DNA of 64,000 bases, from contig NZ_CP027770.1 in NCBI RefSeq assembly GCF_003012915.1, positions 682,001 through 746,000 of the forward strand. Reading direction: 5' to 3'. The DNA comes from Staphylococcus felis (GTDB lineage: Bacteria; Bacillota; Bacilli; Staphylococcales; Staphylococcaceae). The translations under genes and the position numbers were made by a program. The notes below the pieces were generated by a model that ran no database searches, was not told the DNA's origin, and saw only the letters and a list, made by a program, of their open reading frames with translations. Positions 39,992-48,955 of this stretch are shown one piece after another (position 1 is the stretch's first letter; each line of letters opens with the position of its first letter).

Positions 39992-41863
39992 ATGATTGGA
40001 AGACAAATACAACTGGTTCAATTTTTTTTAAAACAACAAAGTGCCTATTTAACGTCTGATGAAATTTCGAAAAAACTTCAAGTTTCAAACCGTACAGCGC
40101 GCAGTGATATTCAAGTGATTAATCAATTGTTTTTAAAAGATGTAATCGTGAGTGTACCTGCGAAAGGATACCAATTCAATCTGAAGCGATATGATATTGA
40201 AACGATAGCATCCCAGTTAGAACATCATCTTCAGCGAGATGCAAAGTTATTAGTTGCAGTAGGTTATCATTTGTTGATGTCAAATGAGGTCAGTACCATT
40301 CAAGACATCGTACAGCACTTTAACTTCACTAAAAAAGAAGCCATGGACTATGTAGAACGAATTCAAGCTTGGTGTGAAACATTTCATATTAAATTGATGA
40401 TAAAGCAACGAAAGGGGATTGTGGTAGAGGGAAGTAAGACTCACCTCACTAATGCGATTTTGCATTTGAATCAATTGGCCGGAGACTCACATCATGTGGA
40501 GACGCTGATTTTGAATGAGTTACCTAAAGCCCATGTCCAAACGATAAGACACCTTTTAAAACAGCAATTAGATGAATATGACATGAGATATGCATCGATA
40601 CAAATAGAACAGTTACTGATACATTTAATTTTACTCATCAAACGTCCACAACAAAAGGGCGATACGTTATTTATCAATACGAAAGCGAAACAAATTGCAC
40701 ATGATGTCATCCAAGCAGTGAATACGAAATTAGGCTATCATCTCACTGAAGACACTGTGACGTTGTTTTCATTTTTAATAGGGTATCATTTTAATCAGTT
40801 TGATTTAGGCTTCCAGAAGCATTTTATTGAAAGTTATGTCAATCGATTAATTGAAGATGTTGAAAAAAGAGTAGAGATGTCGTTTTCACACGATGCACTA
40901 TTACAAGAAAATCTGTATTCGCATTTTAGTCGAACATATTTGAGAGTTACACAGTCTATGTCTTTAATGAATCCTTTAACACAAGATATTAAAGCAAGGT
41001 ATCCATTTTTGTTTAATATGATTTATGAATCGATTCAACATTTGGCACAATATACAGAAATTGTTTTGTCAGAAGATGAGATCGCTTTTTTAACGATACA
41101 CTTTCAAGCAGCGGTTGAACGATTTGATGTTCAAACGGTGCGCGTTGCGATTGGGTGTTATTACGGATTAGGTGTATCCCAATTGTTAGAAACGAAAATA
41201 GCACAAATGAATCAAAATATTCGAGTGGTTGATACGTTTAAGTATAATGAGATAAAGCACTATGATTGGAATCACATCGATGTTTTAATTACGACACATG
41301 ATGTGGAAAGGGATTCTATCCCAAGTCATGTTGACGTCTTAAAAGTATCACCATTTTTTTCAGAGGAAGATCAACAGCGATTGTTGGAGAGATTACGCAA
41401 TCAACTTCAAAAGCATAAAGGTTATGAGATAGATCGGGTGAAGTTACATGTTGTTTCAACTGATGAGTCATTCAGGCGTTTGTCAGATGTTTTTGAAATG
41501 GCACAAGACATTTTAAATACGTATCAAGCGATTCATACATCTTATATGGAGACAGCGCTTGAGCGTGAACGTATGGCGTCAACGTATATTGGTCAAGGCA
41601 TCGCAATTCCACATGGTGACCCTGATAAAGTGGCGCAATCCTATGTCTTGATATTTAGGAGCAGGAGAGGGATTTATTGGAAAACAGATAGAGCGCATCT
41701 TATTATTTTTCTTGCTATTGCAGATACAGAAATACAACAAACGCGTCATATTATGCAAACTATTGCAAAGATGGATAAACAAGACGTCGAGTCCTTTTTA
41801 GAAATGGATGATCATCAATTCGAAAAACATATGTCAAACCTGTTAAGAGATAATTGCCACTAG
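39992..41863 (+). CDS. manR: PRD-containing PTS-dependent transcriptional activator ManR-like
   Basis: A 623-residue multidomain activator of the MtlR/ManR type. Order: N-terminal HTH_11 and Mga-like helices (LTSDEISKKLQVSNRTARSDIQVI), two PTS regulation domains in the central part (with conserved His pairs such as EHHL... and IHFQAA), an EIIB-like region (IGCYYGLGVSQLL, Cys present), and a C-terminal EIIA-Fru-like domain with phospho-site His541 in IAIPHGD. Activity is set by PTS phosphorylation. ATG 39992 is 6 nt after GAGGTG. Next genes are manP and manA, as in the B. subtilis mannose operon. Confidence 0.88.
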   Translation: MIGRQIQLVQFFLKQQSAYLTSDEISKKLQVSNRTARSDIQVINQLFLKDVIVSVPAKGYQFNLKRYDIETIASQLEHHLQRDAKLLVAVGYHLLMSNEVSTIQDIVQHFNFTKKEAMDYVERIQAWCETFHIKLMIKQRKGIVVEGSKTHLTNAILHLNQLAGDSHHVETLILNELPKAHVQTIRHLLKQQLDEYDMRYASIQIEQLLIHLILLIKRPQQKGDTLFINTKAKQIAHDVIQAVNTKLGYHLTEDTVTLFSFLIGYHFNQFDLGFQKHFIESYVNRLIEDVEKRVEMSFSHDALLQENLYSHFSRTYLRVTQSMSLMNPLTQDIKARYPFLFNMIYESIQHLAQYTEIVLSEDEIAFLTIHFQAAVERFDVQTVRVAIGCYYGLGVSQLLETKIAQMNQNIRVVDTFKYNEIKHYDWNHIDVLITTHDVERDSIPSHVDVLKVSPFFSEEDQQRLLERLRNQLQKHKGYEIDRVKLHVVSTDESFRRLSDVFEMAQDILNTYQAIHTSYMETALERERMASTYIGQGIAIPHGDPDKVAQSYVLIFRSRRGIYWKTDRAHLIIFLAIADTEIQQTRHIMQTIAKMDKQDVESFLEMDDHQFEKHMSNLLRDNCH

Positions 41864-41892
41864 TAGCGGTAATTATCTTTTTTTATTACATT

Positions 41893-41906
41893 TGAAAGCG
41901 ATTACA
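41893..41906. promoter_or_regulatory. CcpA cre site between manR and manP
   Basis: TGAAAGCGATTACA matches the cre consensus; 26 bp before the manP start. Predicts catabolite repression of manPA separate from manR. Confidence 0.75.
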
Positions 41907-41931
41907 ATGAAGGTGAGGAGTGTGAGAAAAC

Positions 41932-43875
41932 ATGAAAATAGTAGCAGTAACGTCTTGTCCAAACGGAATTGCACATACGTATATGGCTCAAGAAAAACTT
42001 GAGCAAGCTGCACAAAAGTTGGGAGTCACTATTAAAGTTGAAACGCAAGGTGGTGTCGGCGCTGAGAATGTTTTAACTGCAAAAGATATAAAAGAGGCAG
42101 ATGGGGTCATCATTGCAGCCGACCGTCAAGTGGATCTGTCACGTTTTGATGAAAAACGGCTTATCAACGTCAATGTGCGAGAAGGGATTCATCATCCTGA
42201 GACATTAATTCAACGTATCATCGATCAAGATGCGTCAATTTATCATTCAAAAAATGTAAGTAAAGAGACACGCACTGAAGAAGCGCAAAAAAGTGGTATA
42301 CAAATGGTCTATCAACATTTGATGAATGGTGTATCATTTATGGTCCCCTTTATCGTTGTAGGTGGATTGCTGATTGCCATTGCCTTAACGCTTGGTGGAG
42401 AACCGACAGAACAAGGTTTAAAAATTGCAGATGGCACATTCTGGAAGTCTATTGAAGATATCGGAGCGTTGTCATTTAGTTTTATGGTGCCGATTTTAGC
42501 AGGCTATATTGCCTATAGTATAGCAGACAAACCGGGACTTGTACCTGGTATGATTGGAGGAGCTATTGCCGCAGATGGCAGCTTTTACGGGAGTGAAGCT
42601 GGTGCCGGATTTTTAGGTGGTATTGTAGCAGGATTTATCGCAGGTTATGTTGCAAAATGGATTAAAAATGTCAAAGTGCCTAAAGCGATGGCGCCGATTA
42701 TGCCTATCATCATTATTCCTATTTTAGCTTCTTTAGTTATAGGATTGATTTTTATATTTATTATTGGAGGTCCTATATCAAGTATTTTCGTTGCGTTAAC
42801 AGCGTGGCTTAAAGGAATGCAAGGTGCTAATATTGTGATTTTAGCGCTGATTATTGGGGCTATGATAGCCTTTGATATGGGTGGGCCAGTGAACAAGGTT
42901 GCATTTTTATTTGGTGCAGCACTTATTGCAGAAGGAAATTATGCCGTTATGGGAATGGTTGCAGTTGCAGTATGTACGCCGCCTATTGGATTAGGGATTG
43001 CTACAATGATTCAGAAGCGTAAATTTAATGTATCCGAACAAGAGATGGGAAAAGCCTCATTTACGATGGGATTGTTTGGGATTACTGAAGGGGCAATACC
43101 ATTTGCTGCACAAGACCCACTACGTATCATTCCAGCCAATATGATTGGTGCGATGGTTGCAGCAGTGATAGCAGCATTGTCAGGTGTCGGTGATCGAGTG
43201 GCACATGGAGGTCCGATTGTAGCTGTACTAGGTGGTATTGATCAAGTGCTATGGTTCTTTGTTGCAGTCATAGTAGGTAGTTTGGTTACAACAGCAACAG
43301 TCCTGTTATTCAAAAAGACAGCGCCTACTGCAGTGATACAAGGTATAGGAGGTCAAAAGTTAGCAACAGATGAGATGGAAGAGACAGGTCAAACACATTC
43401 TGAAACAGTGTCGTCTCAAGTAGAAAGAAAAACAGATGACGTTTTTCACCTTGAAACCATTGAATTAATAGAAAAGCCAATGAATCGAGATGAGGCGATT
43501 GATCATTTATTACATCAACTTGAAACACATCGCTACATTAGAGATTTCAATACAGTCAAATCAGCTATTTTAAAACGTGAAGCAGAGTCTACAACAGCGA
43601 TTGGTATGAATGTTGCAATCCCCCATGCCAAGTCAGATACAGTCACAGAACCCGTTGTAGCAGTATTACAAAACAAAATAGGTGTCAATTGGGAGAGTTT
43701 AGATGGTACAGCACCTCAAATCATCTTTTTAATTGCTGTACCAACCAAAAGTAACGACACACATTTAAAACTATTACAACGATTATCGCGTCAATTAATG
43801 GATGATGCGACACGAGAAAACTTGATAACAGCTGATTCTAAAGACGATATTTATGACATATTAAAAGAAATATAA
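41932..43875 (+). CDS. manP: PTS mannose/fructose-family transporter EIIBCA (ManP-like)
   Basis: A 647-residue three-domain permease that imports and phosphorylates a hexose. N-terminal EIIB-Fru: phospho-Cys9 in VTSCPNGIAHT. Central EIIC with 8-10 helices (about 125-450), including the GITEGAIPFA motif. C-terminal EIIA: phospho-His565 in VAIPHAKSD. The overall order EIIB-EIIC-EIIA is as in B. subtilis ManP; a short Thr/Glu-rich linker (about 475-510) joins C and A. With manA directly downstream, mannose is the likely substrate; fructose remains possible. Confidence 0.9.
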   Translation: MKIVAVTSCPNGIAHTYMAQEKLEQAAQKLGVTIKVETQGGVGAENVLTAKDIKEADGVIIAADRQVDLSRFDEKRLINVNVREGIHHPETLIQRIIDQDASIYHSKNVSKETRTEEAQKSGIQMVYQHLMNGVSFMVPFIVVGGLLIAIALTLGGEPTEQGLKIADGTFWKSIEDIGALSFSFMVPILAGYIAYSIADKPGLVPGMIGGAIAADGSFYGSEAGAGFLGGIVAGFIAGYVAKWIKNVKVPKAMAPIMPIIIIPILASLVIGLIFIFIIGGPISSIFVALTAWLKGMQGANIVILALIIGAMIAFDMGGPVNKVAFLFGAALIAEGNYAVMGMVAVAVCTPPIGLGIATMIQKRKFNVSEQEMGKASFTMGLFGITEGAIPFAAQDPLRIIPANMIGAMVAAVIAALSGVGDRVAHGGPIVAVLGGIDQVLWFFVAVIVGSLVTTATVLLFKKTAPTAVIQGIGGQKLATDEMEETGQTHSETVSSQVERKTDDVFHLETIELIEKPMNRDEAIDHLLHQLETHRYIRDFNTVKSAILKREAESTTAIGMNVAIPHAKSDTVTEPVVAVLQNKIGVNWESLDGTAPQIIFLIAVPTKSNDTHLKLLQRLSRQLMDDATRENLITADSKDDIYDILKEI

Positions 43876-43888
43876 AGGATGATCGCAA

Positions 43889-44824
43889 ATGGTATTATTT
43901 TTAAAACCAGTCTTTCAAGAACGAATATGGGGAGGTACAGCACTACGTCAATTTGGCTATGATATTCCAAATGAAAGAACAGGAGAGTGTTGGGCGATAT
44001 CAGCACATCCTAATGGCCCTAACATTATAGAAAATGGTCCACATCAAGGTGAAACATTGGATGTGGTTTGGCACAAAGACCGAGCTTTATTTGGCAATGA
44101 TGCACGTGAAGCATTCCCCTTATTGACGAAAATTTTAGATGCCAATGACAAACTTTCTGTACAAGTTCATCCGGATGATGACTATGCACGTAAACATGAA
44201 GGTGAATATGGCAAAACTGAGTGTTGGTACATTTTAGATGCGAAAGAAGATGCGGAGATTATCTATGGGGTGAATGTTGAGCATTATGATGATTTGAATC
44301 GTTTGATTGACTCAAATCGATTTGATGATTTATTTAAGAAAGTCAAAGTAAAAACAGGGGACTTTTTCTATGTACCCGCCGGCACTGTGCATGCTATTGG
44401 AGAAGGGATACTCATCCTTGAAACACAACAATCTTCAGATACTACTTATCGTATTTATGATTACGATCGAACAGATCAAAATGGGAAAAAGCGTGAATTA
44501 CATTTAGCACAGAGTAAGGACGTCATTGATATAAAGACCTCGAATCCCAACACTCAACCCGTACATGACAGACGTGACGGACATCGTCATACGCAATTTG
44601 TATCGAATGCCTTTTTTACGGTGGAAAAGTGGGAGATTGATGGACAACTTGATTTTGAAAAGCCGCATGATTATTGTTTGGTGTCAGTTATTGAAGGAAC
44701 AGGTCGTTTAATTGTGAATGGCAACATATATGAAGTGAATAAAGGGCGTCACTTTATATTAACGACTGATGATCAAGATATACAATTTGAAGGCACACTG
44801 ACTTGTATCGTGAGCTATTCTTAG
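43889..44824 (+). CDS. manA: Mannose-6-phosphate isomerase, class I
   Basis: A 311-residue zinc cupin enzyme that interconverts mannose 6-phosphate and fructose 6-phosphate. Zinc ligands are read in LSVQVHPDDDYA and KTECWYIL (Gln, His, Glu), and in the AGTVHAIG segment. The start FLKPVFQERIWGGTALRQFGY is typical of the Firmicute short form. RBS AAAGGATGA; 13 nt after manP. The gene is followed by the repeat array rather than by a simple terminator. Confidence 0.95.
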   Translation: MVLFLKPVFQERIWGGTALRQFGYDIPNERTGECWAISAHPNGPNIIENGPHQGETLDVVWHKDRALFGNDAREAFPLLTKILDANDKLSVQVHPDDDYARKHEGEYGKTECWYILDAKEDAEIIYGVNVEHYDDLNRLIDSNRFDDLFKKVKVKTGDFFYVPAGTVHAIGEGILILETQQSSDTTYRIYDYDRTDQNGKKRELHLAQSKDVIDIKTSNPNTQPVHDRRDGHRHTQFVSNAFFTVEKWEIDGQLDFEKPHDYCLVSVIEGTGRLIVNGNIYEVNKGRHFILTTDDQDIQFEGTLTCIVSYS

Positions 44825-44858
44825 TTCAAAGCGTATTGGGATAGCATAGCAACAAACT

Positions 44859-45205
44859 CAACAATCTTGATAGACGGTGTTTCGCATGCAGAGTTTTCGG
44901 CATAACTTCGCAATTCTTCAAAATTTGAGGAACAATTTTTTGAATTGCTCGAGTTATGCTCAAACTCTAAGCGCAAGCTCAACAACCTTGATAGACGGTG
45001 TTTCGATTGCTGACTTCTCAACAGAACTACACAGCTACACAAAATTTTGAGGGTTGGTTCTTGAACTTGTCTTGTGGGAAGTGATAAACGGTGTCCCAAA
45101 AGCAGGATTTTCGGCAGAACACCATAGCTCAGCAAAATTAAAAAACAATTTTGTTCGCTATGAGGTTCTGCTCAAATCCTAAGCGCTTTTGTCCCAACCT
45201 CCACA
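44859..45205. repeat. Dispersed hairpin repeat array, copies 2-4
   Basis: Three elements in a row. Copy 2 hairpin 44890-44968: stems AGAGTTT/AAACTCT, GCATAACT/AGTTATGC, GCAATTC/GAATTGC, loop TGAGGAAC. Copy 3 (about 45006-45087) is degenerate. Copy 4 hairpin 45104-45180: stems AGGATTT/AAATCCT, GCAGAAC/GTTCTGC, ATAGC/GCTAT, CAAAATT/AATTTTG. Each is preceded by a header CAACAACCTTGATAGACGG or a variant. Minus-strand frames here are artefacts of the repeat. Confidence 0.85.
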
Positions 45206-45220
45206 CTCAACAACCTTTTT

Positions 45221-45255
45221 TCCCTTTCCTCGATGTAATGAGGAAGGGGATTTTT
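45221..45255 (+). terminator. Terminator after the repeat array
   Basis: Near-perfect stem TCCCTTTCCTC with GAGGAAGGGGA, followed by TTTTT. Likely ends the man operon transcript. Confidence 0.8.
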
Positions 45256-45415
45256 GACTACTATAGTATATTAAAATGTTACTGATATACACTTATGGTT
45301 GTGCGAGTGGCTCAAAAAGAAGATATGTTATAATGAAAGCGATTTATATATGAATTAAGATATATCGATTTAACGTAGGATAAACACATCAAAATAAACT
45401 GTAAAGGGTGGTAAG

Positions 45416-46357
45416 ATGATTGCCAAGGTTACACATTTACATAAAACGTTAAATGGTCGAGAGATTATTAAAGATATTTCTTTTACACTCGAAAAGGGGA
45501 CGATTCATGCGATTTTAGGGCCTAATGGTGTAGGTAAAACGACCACAATACGGTTGTTAACAGGGTTACTAAAGCCTTCTGAGGGTGCGATACAAGTGTT
45601 TGATATGGAAACGACAGATCCCCATTTCGACGGTATTCGCCAGTATATTGGTGTTCAAAATGATGGGAACCTTTATGAAAGTTTAACGATACGAGAGAAC
45701 TTAGAGATATGGGCACAATTTTACAACATGACAAAAATGGATAGCGAAAACCGTATGAATGAGTTGTTGGCGCACTTTAATCTATTGGATCGAAAAGAGA
45801 GTAAGGTCGGATCATTGAGTAAAGGGATGAAACAAAAAGTTGCGATTATTCGAGCGTTGTTACATCACCCACAGCTATTAATTTTAGACGAGCCTACATC
45901 TGGATTGGATCCATCTGCTTCAGAGGATTTGATTGCCATTTTGCAACATTTTGTAAAGCATGAAGGCATGACTATTTTTATGTGTACGCATCAATTACAA
46001 GGTTTGGAACAGATTGCAGATCATCTATTGATTATGTATGATGGGCGCTTCATTGCGTCAGGTCAAGCGTCGGGATTACTAAGAGAAGAATGGCCTGAGA
46101 CGTCATTTGATATACGTACAGTCGATGCACATGCGACATTAAAAGTGATGAAAGAAAAGTTAGCCATTGATGCTCAATTGCATAGTGAGGACGGCCAATT
46201 GGTACGTGCTACAGTACCAGAACGGGGAATGATTTCACGTGTGATTGAAGCGCTTGTGCAACACCATATCGATATTATAACGGTGACAGAAGTGAAGCAT
46301 ACGATTAAAGAACTATATTTTAAAAAAATAGGAGAGGTTCAAAATGCTAAAGCTTAG
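45416..46357 (+). CDS. ABC transporter ATP-binding protein (ABC-2 type export)
   Basis: A 313-residue ATPase with Walker A GPNGVGKTTT (residues 38-47), signature LSKGMKQKVAI and Walker B LLILDEPTSGLDP, and a C-terminal extension typical of NatA/CcmA-like subunits (the 'drug' or 'sodium' type exporters). It overlaps the permease gene by 14 bp. The pair resembles NatAB-like or antibiotic-type exporters; the cargo is unknown. Start ATG 45416 is preceded by AAAGGGTGG. Confidence 0.9.
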   Translation: MIAKVTHLHKTLNGREIIKDISFTLEKGTIHAILGPNGVGKTTTIRLLTGLLKPSEGAIQVFDMETTDPHFDGIRQYIGVQNDGNLYESLTIRENLEIWAQFYNMTKMDSENRMNELLAHFNLLDRKESKVGSLSKGMKQKVAIIRALLHHPQLLILDEPTSGLDPSASEDLIAILQHFVKHEGMTIFMCTHQLQGLEQIADHLLIMYDGRFIASGQASGLLREEWPETSFDIRTVDAHATLKVMKEKLAIDAQLHSEDGQLVRATVPERGMISRVIEALVQHHIDIITVTEVKHTIKELYFKKIGEVQNAKA

Positions 46358-47156
46358 AAATGTCATGACCATTGTTAGAAAAGATTTGCTCGAAGCGAAA
46401 AATGATCAAGGTGCACTCGTCTCAATTATTGTTGTTCCTTTCATTTTGGCTGTAATGCTTCCAATACTCGTCGTTCTAGGAGGTACAAGTCATGTACTTG
46501 TTCATTTAATTGGAGGTCTAAATGCATTTATCGAGCAACTTCCAAAACAAGCTTTACCATCAGGTTTGAGTCGTAATGATGCGATTGGGTATGCCATTTT
46601 GATGTATTTCTTTGTTCCATTTTTCTTACTTATTCCAGTGATGATTGCAACTATTTTAGCGAGCTCGAGCTTTACAGGTGAAAAAGAGCGTAAGACTATT
46701 GAAGGCTTATTGTATACGCCGATTACCAACCAAGAGTTAATGCTCGGCAAAATATTAGCTTCAGCTATTCCGTCTATACTCGTGACTTGGATTGCGATGC
46801 TTGTTTACGGTATTATTGTCGATATTTATAGTGTAAATGTAATGAATCAAATTATTTTTCCTAACTTCAACTGGATTGTAATCGCAGTTTGCATCATTCC
46901 GTTAATTACATTTTTAGCTATTTCACTAATAGTCTCTATTTCACACCGGGTGAAAACGAGTAAATCAGCACAATCTATTTCAGTGTTGCTAATTTTGCCC
47001 ATTATGGGTTTTTTAACTTCACAATCGAGTGGGATTTTTTTATTCGGCATCAATGTCTCCCTTATTTTAGTCGTCGTGCTTATTATCATTGATATACTCG
47101 TATATATGTTTATCGTCAAAACGTTTAATCGAGATGTATTTATCACTCGAACGTAA
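46344..47156 (+). CDS. ABC-2 type permease
   Basis: A 270-residue membrane subunit with six helices. The first helix follows a short amphipathic N-terminus (VMTIVRKDLLEAKNDQGALVSIIVVPFI), and a cytoplasmic loop ASSSFTGEKERKTIEGLLYTPITNQELMLGK is characteristic of ABC-2/NatB-like permeases. It partners the ATPase encoded just upstream. No terminator is seen apart from the hairpin repeat at 47240. Confidence 0.87.
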   Translation: MLKLRNVMTIVRKDLLEAKNDQGALVSIIVVPFILAVMLPILVVLGGTSHVLVHLIGGLNAFIEQLPKQALPSGLSRNDAIGYAILMYFFVPFFLLIPVMIATILASSSFTGEKERKTIEGLLYTPITNQELMLGKILASAIPSILVTWIAMLVYGIIVDIYSVNVMNQIIFPNFNWIVIAVCIIPLITFLAISLIVSISHRVKTSKSAQSISVLLILPIMGFLTSQSSGIFLFGINVSLILVVVLIIIDILVYMFIVKTFNRDVFITRT

Positions 47157-47239
47157 TAGCGTGAAGTGAAAAGGGGTTCACAGTTGCAACGTTTGTTGTA
47201 TTTTCAATTGAATGATGGGGAAACATGGGGGATCAATAT

Positions 47240-47314
47240 AGGATTTTCGACAGAACTTGGCGAATCTTCAGTATGCAAAGCAAATTGAATCGCTTGAGTT
47301 CTGTTGAGAATCCT
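47240..47314. repeat. Dispersed hairpin repeat, copy 5 (divergent)
   Basis: AGGATTTTCGACAGAACT pairs with AGTTCTGTTGAGAATCCT (18 bp; only G-T type mismatches), with a short inner stem GCGA/TCGC. It lacks the conserved header and the loop differs, so it is an older member. It lies between converging genes and ends in TATTTG, so it could terminate both. Confidence 0.75.
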
Positions 47315-47337
47315 TATTTGTATCATTTATTTGAAAT

Positions 47338-48072
47338 TTATGATTTGTCATTAAGTGCTTCAATGACTGCCACCATATCATCATGAATGACTAAATCAGC
47401 TTGATGATCATAAGGTGTCGGTGTTTGATTGATGATGACTAAGTTTTGACCGTTAAAGTTAGAAATCAAGCCAGCTGCGGGTTGGACAACAAGTGAAGAC
47501 CCAAGTACGACTAGTGTATCAGCATTCGTTATTTTATACAGTGCATTCATAATTGTACCTTGATCTAGCATCTCGCCATATAGAACGATATCTGGTCGAA
47601 TAGGGCTATTACAATTGTCGCAGCGATAAAGTTTTCGTTTAATAACTTCAGCTTTAGTATACGTTTGCGCACAATCTAAACAATAAAAGCGATTTAACGT
47701 ACCATGTAATTCGTCTACATTGAGACTTCCTGCATCTGAATGTAAGCCATCAATATTTTGGGTGACAACACCGAGAGAACGGCCTTCATTTTCAAGGTGT
47801 GCAATCCACTGATGGACAGGATTAGGTTTTTTATCTGCAAATAATAGATATTGGTGGCAAAAATCCATAAAACCTTTTGGGTCAACATTTAAGTAATCGG
47901 AACTTAAAATATATTCAGGTGAATAGCCACTTTTTGAAATTTCGTCATTGAGACCTCCAACAGAACGGAAATCTGGAATGCCACTTGCTACAGATATACC
48001 AGCGCCAGTAAAAAAGGTTATACGTTCTGATGATTCGATGATGTTTTTGAGTTGTTGAATATTATGATTCAA
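47338..48072 (-). CDS. cobB: Sir2-family NAD+-dependent protein deacylase
   Basis: A 244-residue sirtuin that removes acyl groups from lysine using NAD+. Motifs: FTGAGISVASGIPDFRS (NAD loop), TQNIDGLHSDAG (NID and catalytic region), catalytic His in ELHGTLN, zinc cysteines CLDC and CDNC, and VLGSSLVVQPAAGL. TTG 48072 is preferred: it is 8 nt after GGAG and lines up with the S. aureus protein (MKHDLETLK...); a GTG at 48081 is too close. It is a housekeeping type; no macrodomain or lipoylation genes are adjacent, so not the SirTM kind. Confidence 0.9.
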   Translation of the reverse strand: MNHNIQQLKNIIESSERITFFTGAGISVASGIPDFRSVGGLNDEISKSGYSPEYILSSDYLNVDPKGFMDFCHQYLLFADKKPNPVHQWIAHLENEGRSLGVVTQNIDGLHSDAGSLNVDELHGTLNRFYCLDCAQTYTKAEVIKRKLYRCDNCNSPIRPDIVLYGEMLDQGTIMNALYKITNADTLVVLGSSLVVQPAAGLISNFNGQNLVIINQTPTPYDHQADLVIHDDMVAVIEALNDKS

Positions 48073-48258
48073 AACGCTCACTCCATTTGAAAATAATGAG
48101 AAGTATTAATATGATATATACTATTATTTTAGGTTTTAAGTACGTTTTACGCAAATACCTTAAAATGATGTCATTTATTAATTAATAATCACTTCAGAAA
48201 AGCGGTGCTACATTTGATACACTATGATATATATAGTCGAATTGAAGGTGGAATTGTA

Positions 48259-48942
48259 ATGTATCGAAAAGTGATTATTACTATAGGTTTATGCTTTCTA
48301 CTAGGAGGGTGTTTGGGAGATAATAGAGATAGTCATGTGCCAACAGATCGCTATGATGGGGAAGTACAAAAGAATAAAAAGCATGTAAAAAAAGTGGCTA
48401 AGGGTGTGACATATATTGATGGTATACTTATAGTCAATAAACAAATTGAACTTCCAAAAACGTTCAATCCTGGTGAAAACCAGACCGCAAAAAGTGCGTT
48501 ACAAACGCTTTTGAAGGATGCTAATCAAGAAGGATATCATTTATCAATGGCAAGCGGTTATAGAAGTTATGAATTACAAGAACAGCTGTTTAATGATTAT
48601 GTTGAACGAGATGGCAAAGCGAAAGCAATGACATATAGTGCGCTTCCTGGTCATTCTGAGCACCAATCTGGATTGGCCTTTGATATTGTTTCTGAAAATA
48701 CGGACACCAATTTTACTGAAGCATTTGGAGAAACTGAAGCGGGTCAGTGGATAGAAAGGCATGCGTCTGACTACGGCTTTATCATTCGTTATCCAAAAGG
48801 GAAGTCGGATATCACAGGATACCAATACGAACCTTGGCATCTGAGATATGTAGGTCAATCCGTTGCGCAAAAAATAAAGTACGACAATACAACGCTAGAA
48901 GAGTATTTAGGTTTATATGCTAATACATCAAAAGATGAATAA
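48259..48942 (+). CDS. VanY-like D-alanyl-D-alanine carboxypeptidase lipoprotein
   Basis: A 227-residue lipoprotein: signal peptide and lipobox LLGGC (Cys18), then a VanY/DD-peptidase domain with SGYRSYELQ, the zinc motif GHSEHQSGLAFD (SxHxxGxAxD) and the EPWHLRYVG (ExxH) block. Predicted to trim the terminal D-Ala of peptidoglycan stem peptides at the outer membrane face. ATG 48259 is 6-14 nt after GAAGGTGGA; an upstream TTG-started frame lacks a binding site. It is followed by a PBP4-like carboxypeptidase 13 nt on, so both act in the same process. Confidence 0.88.
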   Translation: MYRKVIITIGLCFLLGGCLGDNRDSHVPTDRYDGEVQKNKKHVKKVAKGVTYIDGILIVNKQIELPKTFNPGENQTAKSALQTLLKDANQEGYHLSMASGYRSYELQEQLFNDYVERDGKAKAMTYSALPGHSEHQSGLAFDIVSENTDTNFTEAFGETEAGQWIERHASDYGFIIRYPKGKSDITGYQYEPWHLRYVGQSVAQKIKYDNTTLEEYLGLYANTSKDE

Positions 48943-48955
48943 GGAGGTGTTTGAT

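Noticed and set aside
44821..45135. Minus-strand frame encoding a hypothetical protein after manA
   Set aside because: It consists of the hairpin repeats read through; the same peptide segments recur at 50124-50577, as expected from repeat DNA.
45329..45348. cre-like TGAAAGCGATTTAT before the ABC exporter genes
   Set aside because: The last two positions do not fit the cre consensus, and no symmetrical half-site remains.
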